Positions 17,082-24,891 of a stretch of DNA of 64,000 nucleotides are shown here, piece by piece. The notes beneath the pieces were generated by a model. The model was not told the origin of the DNA and ran no database searches. It was given only the letters and a program-made list of their open reading frames with translations. The stretch lies in the NCBI GenBank assembly GCA_017545665.1, contig JAFWKQ010000021.1, positions 62,001 through 126,000 on the forward strand. The letters are read 5' to 3'. Positions within the stretch are counted from its first letter, which is position 1; each line of letters starts with the position of its first letter. This DNA comes from Atopobiaceae bacterium (GTDB lineage Bacteria; Actinomycetota; Coriobacteriia; Coriobacteriales; Atopobiaceae). The position numbers and the translations under genes were made by a program.

Positions 17082-18338
17082 ATGGGTCAAAAGACCATCG
17101 AAGTGCGCAAGTGCCCAACCTGCAGCGGGGCAGTTCACTATGACGCCCATACGGGCGCGCTCACGTGTGCCTGGTGTGGCAACGTCTACGAGGCGCAAGA
17201 TCTCCAGATAAGCCGCATAGACGCCACACCATCGGGATATCTGTGTCCGGAGTGCGGCGCAACGCTCGTTATGGATGACTTCGTTGCGGCCACGTCGTGT
17301 CCGTACTGCGGAAACCACGAAATTGTTCCCCATCGCCTTGAGGAGGAGTTCGAGCCCGAGTTCGTAATCCCCTTTGGCATAACCAAGACGCAGGCCGTGC
17401 AAAGGTATGAGGAGTTCATAAAGGACAAGCAATATTTGCCGGAAGGTTTTGCGGAAAAGTCCTCAATTGTTAGCATGCAAGGTACGTACGTCCCGTTTTG
17501 GCTCAAGGATGGCGTGGTTGACTTCGACTTTACCTTCGTGTCTTCTCACGAGAGGGGCAAAAACATCTCGTATGGCGATCACCGTCGCGCAGGTACCTAT
17601 GCATACGAGCGAATACCGGCCGACTCTTCCGCGCGCATGCCCGACGACATGATGGATTCCCTCGAGCCATACGACTACGGCAAGTTCGAGCCGTTCTCCA
17701 CAGACTGCCTGCCTGGATTCGTGGCCGAACACTTTACCGTTAAGGGCGAAGACGTAAACGGTCGCGTGGACTTTAGGGCAAAGAACACGGCTGTCCTCGC
17801 CTGCAGGCAAACCATCCTCGACGACTACTGGACCTCCACCAGCGTCGACAGCAAGCGCTCGTGCGCAACGGTCCGCCATACACGATCCACGCAGGCGCTT
17901 TTGCCCGTATGGCTGTTTGTAACCAAATTTGAAGACAAGGGCTATCTGGTTGGGGTTAACGGACAAACTGGCAAAGTCGCCGTCAACCTGCCCATCGACC
18001 AAGCGAAGCAGAATCGCAGTGCCAGAAAGGAAGGGCTCATATCGGTGCTCATAAGCCTTCCCGGCACGGTGCTTCTCGTCTTCTTGGGTATGGTAATCAT
18101 GCCCAAGGAGGGATTGGGCAACATGGTGTTGTCAATAGGCTTTGTCCTCCTCGGCCTCGCGCTTCCCATAGCGTTTTACCTGTACGACACCAAGGTCAAG
18201 TCGCGCCAGGTCAAGCAATCCATGCACAACGTAAGGGAGGCAGGGCATGCGCTCGACTATGACAAGGGCGGTCTTTCGCTCACGATTAGTGCCCCGGAGA
18301 AAGGCCCCGTCCATCATCAGAACAACTGGCCGGAATAG
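17082..18338 (+). CDS. Zinc-ribbon-containing membrane protein of unknown function
   Basis: The 418-residue protein opens with two zinc-ribbon-like Cys clusters: CPTCSGA with CAWCGN, then CPECGA with CPYCGN (residues about 10-75). A beta-rich middle part contains YVPFWL and LLPVWLF. Two hydrophobic helices lie near the C-terminus (ISLPGTVLLVFLGMVIMP and MVLSIGFVLLGLALPIAFYL). The architecture resembles TFIIB-type zinc-ribbon membrane proteins found beside phage-shock-like or secretion genes in Gram-positives; no reaction can be assigned. An in-frame TTG at 17049 coincides with the predicted transcription start, but the ATG is more plausible. It is transcribed alone and ends at a bidirectional terminator shared with typA. 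Confidence 0.75.
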   Translation: MGQKTIEVRKCPTCSGAVHYDAHTGALTCAWCGNVYEAQDLQISRIDATPSGYLCPECGATLVMDDFVAATSCPYCGNHEIVPHRLEEEFEPEFVIPFGITKTQAVQRYEEFIKDKQYLPEGFAEKSSIVSMQGTYVPFWLKDGVVDFDFTFVSSHERGKNISYGDHRRAGTYAYERIPADSSARMPDDMMDSLEPYDYGKFEPFSTDCLPGFVAEHFTVKGEDVNGRVDFRAKNTAVLACRQTILDDYWTSTSVDSKRSCATVRHTRSTQALLPVWLFVTKFEDKGYLVGVNGQTGKVAVNLPIDQAKQNRSARKEGLISVLISLPGTVLLVFLGMVIMPKEGLGNMVLSIGFVLLGLALPIAFYLYDTKVKSRQVKQSMHNVREAGHALDYDKGGLSLTISAPEKGPVHHQNNWPE

Positions 18339-18372
18339 GGAGCTGGCCAGAATAGGGCTTCCGAACTGAGGA

Positions 18373-18418
18373 ACAGGCCCCGAGTTGCGATTTTGAAAAA
18401 CCGTAACTCGGGGCCTGT
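18373..18418. terminator. Bidirectional terminator between the zinc-ribbon gene and typA
   Basis: ACAGGCCCCGAGTT at 18373-18386 pairs perfectly with AACTCGGGGCCTGT at 18405-18418. It lies between two convergent genes. Confidence 0.85.
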
Positions 18419-18444
18419 CTAGGTCTTGGCATTTTGCTCGGAGC

Positions 18445-20286
18445 CTACTTCTTCACCAGGCCGTGACGCACCGCCCACTTGCGACGGTCGGTCTCGTTGA
18501 GGATGCGCTTGCGCATGCGGATGTTTTTGGGCGTGATCTCCACCAGCTCGTCGTCCATGATGTATTCCAGAGCCTCTTCCAGCGTAAACGTGCGCGGGGG
18601 AGTGAGCTGCACGGCAATGTCGGCCGTGCTCGAACGCTGGTTGCCGAGCTGCTTGGTACGTGCGATGTTAACCACCATGTCGTCGGGCCTGGGCCTCTCG
18701 CCCACGAGCATGCCCTCATAGCACTCCTCGCCCGGACCGACGAACAGGCTTCCTCGCTCCTGCAGGGTACCCAAGGCATACGCCACGGCCTTCTCGGTAC
18801 TCATGGAAATCATGGCACCGTTCTTGCGGCCGCCAATGTCGCCGGCAAACGGGCCGTATTCGAGGAAGGTATGGTAGAACACGCCCTCTCCGTGCGTCAC
18901 GTTCATGATCCGGGTCTTGAGGCCCATGATGCCACGCGTGGGAATGTTGAACTCCAGGTGCGTCTGGGTATCGCCGGCCTCCATACCTACCATGGTGCCA
19001 CCCACGTTGCCAAACGTCTCGATAACCTTGCCCGAATACTCGTTGGGACACTCCACCACAGCCTGCTCGACGGGCTCGAGCCTCACACCGCCCTCGCCCT
19101 TCTTGTACAGCACGCGCGGGCGCCCCACCTGAAACTCATAGCCCTCACGCCTCATTTGCTCCATAAGCACCGAGAGGTGCAGGATGCCACGCCCGGCAAC
19201 CTCGATGCCGGTTTTGTCGGGCAGCTCCTCTATGCGCATGGTCACGTTGTTCTCGGCCTCCTGCATGAGGCGCTCCTTGAGCTGCCTGCCACCCACTATG
19301 TCGCCGTCGCGACCCACGAGCGGAGAGGTGCTTGCCTCGAACACGATTGAGAGGGTGGGGGGATCGATCTCTATGGGATCGAGTTCCACGGGATCGTCGG
19401 GATCGGTGTACACGTCGCCGATGTCGGTACCGTCCACGCCCACCACGGCTCCAATGTCGCCGGCCACAACCTCGTCGCACTCCTTACGACCCAAATAGTC
19501 GAAGGTAAACAGCTGCTTTACCTGCGCCATCGCACGGCTTCCGTCATTCTTTACCACAAGGATGCGCTCTCCCGCGTGAATCGTGCCGGAGTACACGCGT
19601 CCGATGCCAATCCTGCCCACATAGCTGGAATGGTCCACGGTAACGCACTGCATGGCGAGCGAGCCATCCGGCTCCACGTCCGGAGCGGGAAGCGATTCTA
19701 CGATCATGTTGAGCAGGGGGAACATGTCTCCCTCGTTTGGTCCGTCCGGCTCCAGGCGGCTGAACCCATTTACGGCAGAGGCATATACCACGTGCTCCAT
19801 GGCAAACTCTATCTGCTCGTCAGTAGCGCCGAGGTCCATCATGAGGTCCAGGCTCGCCTCCATGGCGCGCTCGGGATCGGCTCCGTCGCGATCCACCTTG
19901 TTCACCACGATCATAATAAGAAGACCGTTGGCAATGGCGTGGCGCAGCACGAAGCGCGTCTGAGGCATCGGCCCCTCCGCGGCATCCACGAGCAGCAGCG
20001 CGCCGTCAGCCATCTTTAGCACGCGTTCCACCTCGCCGCCAAAGTCGGCGTGGCCCGGCGTGTCTATGACGTTGATCTTTATGCCCTTGTATTCTATGGA
20101 GATGTTCTTGGCGAGGATGGTTATTCCGCGCTCGCGCTCCTGGTCGTTTGAGTCCAGAACGCGCTCCTGTACCTGCTGGCCCTCGCGGAAGGCACCCGAC
20201 GCGCGAAGCATCTGGTCCACCAGCGTGGTCTTGCCATGATCGACGTGTGCGATGATTGCGATGTTACGTATGCTCTGTTGAAGCAT
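18445..20286 (-). CDS. typA: Ribosome-associated GTPase TypA/BipA
   Basis: This 613-residue translational GTPase begins [20 protein letters not shown] (G1). [20 protein letters not shown] (G3) and [10 protein letters not shown] (G4) follow. The C-terminal half has the BipA pattern including [20 protein letters not shown] and [17 protein letters not shown]. BipA binds 70S ribosomes and helps 50S assembly and growth under stress. ATG 20286 is preceded by GAGGGG at 6 bp. Gene and neighbours are otherwise unremarkable. Confidence 0.97.
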   Translation of the reverse strand: MLQQSIRNIAIIAHVDHGKTTLVDQMLRASGAFREGQQVQERVLDSNDQERERGITILAKNISIEYKGIKINVIDTPGHADFGGEVERVLKMADGALLLVDAAEGPMPQTRFVLRHAIANGLLIMIVVNKVDRDGADPERAMEASLDLMMDLGATDEQIEFAMEHVVYASAVNGFSRLEPDGPNEGDMFPLLNMIVESLPAPDVEPDGSLAMQCVTVDHSSYVGRIGIGRVYSGTIHAGERILVVKNDGSRAMAQVKQLFTFDYLGRKECDEVVAGDIGAVVGVDGTDIGDVYTDPDDPVELDPIEIDPPTLSIVFEASTSPLVGRDGDIVGGRQLKERLMQEAENNVTMRIEELPDKTGIEVAGRGILHLSVLMEQMRREGYEFQVGRPRVLYKKGEGGVRLEPVEQAVVECPNEYSGKVIETFGNVGGTMVGMEAGDTQTHLEFNIPTRGIMGLKTRIMNVTHGEGVFYHTFLEYGPFAGDIGGRKNGAMISMSTEKAVAYALGTLQERGSLFVGPGEECYEGMLVGERPRPDDMVVNIARTKQLGNQRSSTADIAVQLTPPRTFTLEEALEYIMDDELVEITPKNIRMRKRILNETDRRKWAVRHGLVKK

Positions 20287-20425
20287 GTGGTCCCCTCTTT
20301 TGCTCATACGCTTGACCGAGAGATTCTAGCAGGAGCGTGGGGTGGGGAAGCGCGCCCCGCGACAAACCACAACAAAGACCTATCTTGATGGGTGCTTGTC
20401 GCAAAAGAAGAGGCACGCGCGTGCG

Positions 20426-20441
20426 AAAGGGGACTGTCCCC
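20426..20441. repeat. Single GGGGACAG-type palindrome upstream of typA
   Basis: AAAGGGGACTGTCCCC is a near-perfect small palindrome of the family seen at 16536 and 21815. Confidence 0.7.
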
Positions 20442-20475
20442 AAATGATGCAGGCATGGATGGGCCGTGTGTGGCC

Positions 20476-20904
20476 TTACCCAAGCAGCGGCTCTTCCTCG
20501 CCGGCGGGAGCGGGGTCGGTCCAACGGAAATTGTCTCCCTCACCGCGACCCTCAAACAAGGAATAAGCCGAGAAACTCGCCCGGCCGCGCTCGCCGAACT
20601 CCAATATGAGGGCCGGCGCAAAGGTTCCGTCGTCCATCTGGATAGCGGCCTCGTAGGTAAGCGCATAACGCACCGCATGCCTCGATCGCCTGATTCTGTC
20701 GCGTGCGCCCTGAAGCAGCGCCTCGGGCCCGTCGTCGGCTAGCTGTAGTGACGTTACCGTTTCGTCCTCGTCTTGTATTGCCAATAATACGTTTACGTCT
20801 TTACCGTCGGCAAGCAGGTCCAGCGCATCGCCCATCAAGGTGCTGGAAAGCTCATCCAACTGGGGTGATACACTTCCGTATTCTGTATTATCCCTGCTAT
20901 CCAT
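20476..20904 (-). CDS. Conserved-looking hypothetical protein, 142 aa
   Basis: I do not recognise this acidic protein. It is probably cytoplasmic: no signal peptide or membrane helix is visible. The pattern DVNVLLAIQDEDETVTSLQLADDG followed by a helical stretch and APALILEFGERG suggests a small alpha/beta fold. It starts 15 bp after the stop of the RHH-like membrane protein gene in the same direction, so the two probably form an operon and may work together. Codon usage matches the surroundings. Confidence 0.65.
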   Translation of the reverse strand: MDSRDNTEYGSVSPQLDELSSTLMGDALDLLADGKDVNVLLAIQDEDETVTSLQLADDGPEALLQGARDRIRRSRHAVRYALTYEAAIQMDDGTFAPALILEFGERGRASFSAYSLFEGRGEGDNFRWTDPAPAGEEEPLLG

Positions 20905-20919
20905 ATGTATTCTCCCGTA

Positions 20920-21750
20920 TTAACGCGTCAGTATTACAACGAGGCCAATAACCAGGCTCACAATGACGGCCACCAAAACCGGTATCCAAATCATGAGGTT
21001 GGGCGTCTGTGGTGCCATGTGCTGAGCCTGTTCCGCCGCGCGCCGCTCGCTTGCCTCGCGCTCCGCGCGCTCCTTTTCCATGTAGCTGCCCATAACGTCG
21101 CTCACAATTTGGCGCGTGTGCTCGTCGGCAATGCGTTGGCGTTCCTCTTCGGAGAGCTCGCTGTCCTCTACATCCTCGGCCTCTTGGTCGGCCAGCTCGC
21201 CCTCGAGCTCCACCTCGTCCGGCTTGGTGTAGTCACGAATGCTCGTAAGGAGCTCGGTCATCGTTTTGAGCTGTTCGTTCTTCTGCTGTCCGTCCTTCGC
21301 AAGAACGTCAAGGCGACGCGCGAGTTCAGCCACCTCGCTTGCCGACGCAGGGTGGTCGCTGGCGCTCATTTGTATGCCTATCCTGGCGTAATACGTTAAT
21401 GCTTCGTGTTCGCTGCATTCATGCTGTGCAGAATACGCCTGTATTTTGTCCTTGATGTCTGCGGGGACGATGGCAACGGAAGGCTCGGGCTCTATGGTGG
21501 GGAGGTTTTGCAGCGCTTCCAGGCGCTCTTGGATCTTTGCGAGCGCCTCGGCCGCCGCCGGTTCGGGCGACGCCTCTCCCGATGCGGGATTTGCCGATGC
21601 AGGACCATTTTCCTCTAGCTCGATGCCCGCGCGGGCGAAGTGGCTCATAGCCTCCGCCTTGGTGCAGTTGTTCTTGGTGGCATATTCCTGGATCTTCTCG
21701 TTGAGGTCCTCGGGCATGCGCATGCTAAAGGTTGTGGGCTTCTTTGCCAT
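20920..21750 (-). CDS. Tail-anchored protein with two RHH-like segments
   Basis: The 276-residue protein has two similar segments. One reads FSMRMPEDLNEKIQEYATKN then CTKAEAMSHFARAGIEL (residues 7-47). The other is VAIVPADIKDKIQAYSAQHE then CSEHEALTYYARIGIQM (about 95-135). Both have the strand-helix-turn-helix spacing of ribbon-helix-helix DNA-binding domains. A Glu/Asp-rich coiled-coil-like region follows, and residues 251-273 are a single hydrophobic helix (LMIWIPVLVAVIVSLVIGLV) at the extreme C-terminus. This suggests a membrane-tethered, possibly DNA-binding protein. It heads a two-gene operon. The RHH assignment is by pattern only. Confidence 0.65.
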   Translation of the reverse strand: MAKKPTTFSMRMPEDLNEKIQEYATKNNCTKAEAMSHFARAGIELEENGPASANPASGEASPEPAAAEALAKIQERLEALQNLPTIEPEPSVAIVPADIKDKIQAYSAQHECSEHEALTYYARIGIQMSASDHPASASEVAELARRLDVLAKDGQQKNEQLKTMTELLTSIRDYTKPDEVELEGELADQEAEDVEDSELSEEERQRIADEHTRQIVSDVMGSYMEKERAEREASERRAAEQAQHMAPQTPNLMIWIPVLVAVIVSLVIGLVVILTR

Positions 21751-21814
21751 TATTTTGGCCTTTCTGCATTTGTGGTGCGGTAATGCGTGTGTATTTTAGC
21801 GTATTTACCGTGGG

Positions 21815-21883
21815 TACAAAGGGGACAGTCCCCTTTGGCCCGTTTTTGCCTTTTGGTACAAAGGGGACAGTCCCCTTTGTACC
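21815..21883. repeat. Two GGGGACAG-type palindromes
   Basis: GTACAAAGGGGACAG followed by TCCCCTTTG occurs at 21815 and again at 21855-21883, where the palindrome GGTACAAAGGGG...CCCCTTTGTACC is complete. They lie between the tRNA-Ala and the RHH-like gene. Confidence 0.85.
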
Positions 21884-21895
21884 GCTTATATGAGA

Positions 21896-21918
21896 AGAGC
21901 CGGGCGAATACCCGGCTC
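21896..21918 (-). terminator. Hairpin after tRNA-Ala
   Basis: GAGCCGGG and CCCGGCTC form a perfect 8-bp stem directly downstream of tRNA-Ala on the minus strand. Confidence 0.65.
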
Positions 21919-21926
21919 GTTGCGTT

Positions 21927-22002
21927 TGGTGGAGACGATGGGGATCGAACCCACGACCTCAGGCTTGCAAAGCCCGCGCTCTCCCAGCTGAGCTACGTCC
22001 CC
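21927..22002 (-). tRNA. tRNA-Ala (anticodon TGC)
   Basis: The 76-nt cloverleaf has acceptor GGGGACG with CGTCTCC, anticodon loop TTTGCAA and T-loop GGTTCGATCC. CCA is encoded. Confidence 0.96.
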
Positions 22003-22005
22003 CTG

Positions 22006-22051
22006 TAATAAGCGCCCCAGCGGCGACTCGGCTCACGCTGGGGCGCTTATT
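22006..22051. terminator. Strong hairpin between tRNA-Ile and tRNA-Ala
   Basis: AATAAGCGCCCCAGC pairs perfectly with GCTGGGGCGCTTATT around a 15-base loop. It lies between two tRNA genes of the same orientation. Confidence 0.8.
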
Positions 22052-22060
22052 GTCAAAGGA

Positions 22061-22137
22061 TGGTGGGCCTGACAAGGCTCGAACTTGTGACCTCCCGGTT
22101 ATCAGCCGGACGCTCTGACCAACTGAGCTACAGGCCC
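22061..22137 (-). tRNA. tRNA-Ile (anticodon GAT)
   Basis: The 77-nt cloverleaf has acceptor GGGCCTG with CAGGCCC, anticodon loop CTGATAA, T-loop AGTTCGAGCCT and an encoded CCA. Confidence 0.96.
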
Positions 22138-22199
22138 ATCCGCAACGAAATACATTACTCGTGTTTCATGGGTTCGTCAAGTGAAATCTCAAAATTCCT

Positions 22200-22227
22200 T
22201 TGTCTTTTTCTTCTAGAAGGGTAGAAT
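22200..22227 (+). promoter_or_regulatory. Promoter implying a leaderless transcript for the DUF151 gene
   Basis: TTGTCT (22200-22205) and TAGAAT (22222-22227) are 16 bp apart. Seven bases after the -10 is position 22234, the A of the ATG. Confidence 0.55.
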
Positions 22228-22233
22228 GTGCGC

Positions 22234-22734
22234 ATGGCACTCATTCGTATGGACATACAGTCGGTTGTTGTGGGCGCAGGTCCCGTTGCGTCGGTGGTCG
22301 TGCTCAAGCCTCGACACAGCGACTCTAGCGCCAAGCTTCCCATTCGCATTGGTGCGTTTGAGGCGGCCTGCATTAGCATGGGGGTCGACGGACGCCGACA
22401 AAAGCGCCCCGCGACGCACGATCTTTTGCAAAACGTCATTGACGAGCTGGGTGCTAGCGTTACCAGCGTAGTTATAAACAACGTACGCGACACTACCTTT
22501 TACGCTCAGATCTGCTTGAGAAGCGCACAAGGTGAGAGCTTGAGCGTTGACGCGCGCCCATCCGATGCGCTTGCCCTTGCCGTGCGCGTACATGTACCCG
22601 TATTCGTGGAGAGTGACGTGCTTTCCGCGGCGACGCTACCGGACTTCTCGTCGGTAGAGCGTGACCAGCGCGAGCAGGAGGCGCAGGCGTTTCACGATTT
22701 TGTTGAGGGCTTGTCTCCCGACGACTTTTCGTAG
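22234..22734 (+). CDS. Bifunctional nuclease domain (DUF151) protein
   Basis: The 166-residue protein matches the DUF151/BFN pattern: VVLKPRHSDSSAKLPIRIGAFEA near the start, then RPATHDLLQNVIDELGASV. VVINNVRDTTFYAQICL and VDARPSDALALAVR follow. Members in other bacteria are described as having DNase/RNase activity or as nuclease-like folds; activity here is inferred. The ATG at 22234 is at the predicted transcription start. A GTG at 22228 with AGAAGGG upstream is an alternative. A repeat array starts 30 bp after its stop. Confidence 0.85.
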   Translation: MALIRMDIQSVVVGAGPVASVVVLKPRHSDSSAKLPIRIGAFEAACISMGVDGRRQKRPATHDLLQNVIDELGASVTSVVINNVRDTTFYAQICLRSAQGESLSVDARPSDALALAVRVHVPVFVESDVLSAATLPDFSSVERDQREQEAQAFHDFVEGLSPDDFS

Positions 22735-22764
22735 TTTTAACGCCCCGCCAACGCAAGCCAACAC

Positions 22765-23020
22765 AAAGTCTGTAGCCCCTTGGGCAAAGTCTGTAGCCCC
22801 TTGGGCAAAGTCTGTAGCCCCTTGGGCAAAGTCTGTATTTTTATTAGTATAATATTTATTTATTAACCATTTACCTGCTATTTTAAGACCTTTGCATTTA
22901 TTTTATGCAGATTTTATTCAAAATGCTACAGACTTTGCGATGAGGGTTACAGACTTCGTAATGAGAATTACAGACTTTCGCCCAGAGGTTACAGACTTTG
23001 TGACGAGGACTACAGACTTT
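22765..23020. repeat. Convergent 21-bp-phased repeat array 2 (4 + 5 copies)
   Basis: AAAGTCTGTAG-type cores start at 22765, 22786, 22807 and 22828. After an AT-rich spacer of 87 bp, inverted cores (CTACAGACTTT, or TTACAGACTT variants) start at 22926, 22947, 22968, 22989 and 23010. Every step is exactly 21 bp. The array ends 44 bp from the stop codon of the AbiEi/Vsr-like gene. Confidence 0.95.
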
Positions 23021-23064
23021 GTCAACCCGAATGGAGCGATTGGTCGTCGCGTTTAAAGCCTAGA

Positions 23065-24120
23065 CTACCCAAATCCAATGCTCTTGCGTTTTTGTCTGTA
23101 ATAGCGAAGCCGTTTTCTTGCCTCGGAGGAGCTTACGTAGGGGTCAAAAGACATAACCTCATCCCTAAGCTCTCGCTGCAAATTCATATATCCCTGCGTC
23201 AAGGATGGCACCCTTGCACCCAGAGCTGGTGCGAGCACGCCGCGCACTATGCGATCGAACTTAACGCTATCGTTCATGTTTTCCGTCCGCAGGGTGAGGG
23301 CCGTCCAATCGTCCTTTACAAACGCCTGAATTCTAAGGTCATCATTCGAAAGTCGCATACCATCCTGATGGTTTTCCCAGCTGTCGTACTCCAGAAGCGT
23401 CTTGCGATCGAACCAACACAGATCCGGAGTGATCTCCGACATGCCCACAATGGCAGCCGCGGCAGGAGACAAATGCACCTTACGATTGAGTTCCGGCTGC
23501 TCCAGCTCATATCCTCCCATCATCGGCGGCAAACTAATGAGCAGGGGCGCTATGGACTCCCTCGGCGAACGAGAACCCTCCAAGCACATATCAATCGCAC
23601 GACGGGCTGTCGTGGATCCATGGAACCTCCTCGTTTGGTCAACCATGTGTTTCAGCGAATCCAGCGATGTAAGCGGTTTTCTCTCCAACAGTTTTCTCTC
23701 TTCGTTGGGGGCGATGGAGTAGTTTCCGCACAGCATCATTCCCACCGTTGCGAGCTGCACATCGGTTAGCACGGTTCCCAGCTGCGCGAACGTGAGCTCG
23801 GGGGAGGATATGAACACGTGCTCGGTAAGGCGCCTCAGGCTTCCGGATGGAAGCTCTCCCTCTCGCAGATGACAAGTAAACAGATTGGACTTGAATGTGC
23901 GTCCGTGCGCTGGGACAAGCACGTCGAGAGGCTTGGGCAGCTTCTGTATGAACCCGCTTTCAAGCAGGCCTTCTTCGAAGATGGTGCTGGGATTCTTTGC
24001 CGCCGTTTTCGCGTCACGGATATCCGTTTGAGTCTGTGGCAGCAAACCTTTGTGCCCGATCACCGCCCAACAAGCGAGCGCAGACACGTGACTAAGGAAT
24101 ATGTTTCTGCAAGTATCCAT
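23065..24120 (-). CDS. AbiEi/Vsr-like (DUF559-type) putative endonuclease-fold protein
   Basis: The 351-residue protein has an N-terminal region followed by a segment typical of AbiEi-like proteins (PLDVLVPAHGRTFKSNLF then LPSGSLRRLTEHVFISSPEL). The C-terminal part reads GSRSPRESIAPLLISLPPMM then GGYELEQPELN, and PDLCWFDRKTLLEYDSWENH. That is the layout of the Vsr/DUF559 branch of PD-(D/E)XK folds, with candidate acidic residues in SPRES, PDL and LEYD. A usual basic or His residue after ExD is replaced by an ENH context, so activity is uncertain. No strong ribosome binding site precedes the ATG. The gene is flanked by arrays 2 and 3 in a locally AT-rich island, which suggests a self-contained module. 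Whether it is defensive, regulatory or a decayed nuclease cannot be told. Confidence 0.7.
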   Translation of the reverse strand: MDTCRNIFLSHVSALACWAVIGHKGLLPQTQTDIRDAKTAAKNPSTIFEEGLLESGFIQKLPKPLDVLVPAHGRTFKSNLFTCHLREGELPSGSLRRLTEHVFISSPELTFAQLGTVLTDVQLATVGMMLCGNYSIAPNEERKLLERKPLTSLDSLKHMVDQTRRFHGSTTARRAIDMCLEGSRSPRESIAPLLISLPPMMGGYELEQPELNRKVHLSPAAAAIVGMSEITPDLCWFDRKTLLEYDSWENHQDGMRLSNDDLRIQAFVKDDWTALTLRTENMNDSVKFDRIVRGVLAPALGARVPSLTQGYMNLQRELRDEVMSFDPYVSSSEARKRLRYYRQKRKSIGFG

Positions 24121-24441
24121 GCCACAACCATACCCAATCAGCCCTTGAGAATTTCGCCTGCGTCAGGTGTATATTTCCCCGATATTGCTCGGCTTTTGGC
24201 ATAGCACATGGAATATGGCTCGTTCCAAAATGCACTACTTTTTTAGTAACTTTTGCCACTCGAATTCCTCCATATTTCAAACACAATTGAAGTGGTGTTA
24301 TATGGTATCTAACTATTTTTATGCGACTGACAGAAAACAGATGGCGATTTATATGCAGAGACCCACGCTATTTATGCAAAATCCAATGTTGAAAACTCAC
24401 CCTAACGACCGAAGATGGGAACCATGACGATTCCCACACTC
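24121..24441. other. AT-rich gene-free interval upstream of the AbiEi/Vsr-like gene
   Basis: This 320-bp stretch is clearly more AT-rich than the chromosome average and contains no frame I trust. It presumably holds the promoter for the minus-strand gene ending at 23065, but no convincing hexamer pair was chosen. Confidence 0.5.
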
Positions 24442-24740
24442 GAAGTCTGTAGTGTTCGACGCAAAGTCTGTAGCGCTTAGCGCAAAGTCTGTAGCGCTAG
24501 CCATAAAGTCTGTAGCGCTAGCCATAAAGTCTGTAGCGCTAGCCATAAAGTCTGTAGCGCTAGCCATAAAGTCTGTAGAAATATGGGCGATGATATGATA
24601 TTTGATTTCATTTACCAGGCATTTTATACATTGGTCATTTTTATCCTACAGACTTTACTCCAGGAATTACAGACTTTGCTCAGGGGATTACAGACTTTGC
24701 TCAGGGGGCTACAGACTTTGCTCAGGGGATTACAGACTTT
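24442..24740. repeat. Convergent 21-bp-phased repeat array 3 (7 + 5 copies)
   Basis: Cores start at 24442 (GAAGTCTGTAG), 24463, 24484, 24505, 24526, 24547 and 24568. Inverted cores start at 24646, 24667, 24688, 24709 and 24730, with a 67-bp spacer. All steps are 21 bp. The forward linkers in the last copies are identical (CGCTAGCCAT), and the inverted linkers also resemble one another, so each half has probably grown by duplication. Confidence 0.95.
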
Positions 24741-24797
24741 GCGACAAGTGACGAGCGACACTCCACGCCTTGAGGCACGCGCGCGAAGGCAGCGCAC

Positions 24798-24838
24798 GCG
24801 AAGGCCCCTTCCCACCAAAGCGGGAAGGGGCCTTCGCG
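24798..24838. terminator. Long hairpin downstream of gyrA
   Basis: CGCGAAGGCCCCTTCCC pairs perfectly with its inverted copy GGGAAGGGGCCTTCGCG across a short loop. It lies about 55 bp after the gyrA stop; no U tract follows on the minus strand. Confidence 0.7.
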
Positions 24839-24891
24839 ATGTCTAGGCCCTCGTGGGAAAGGCCAACGAAAAACAACAACGGTCGTTAAGG

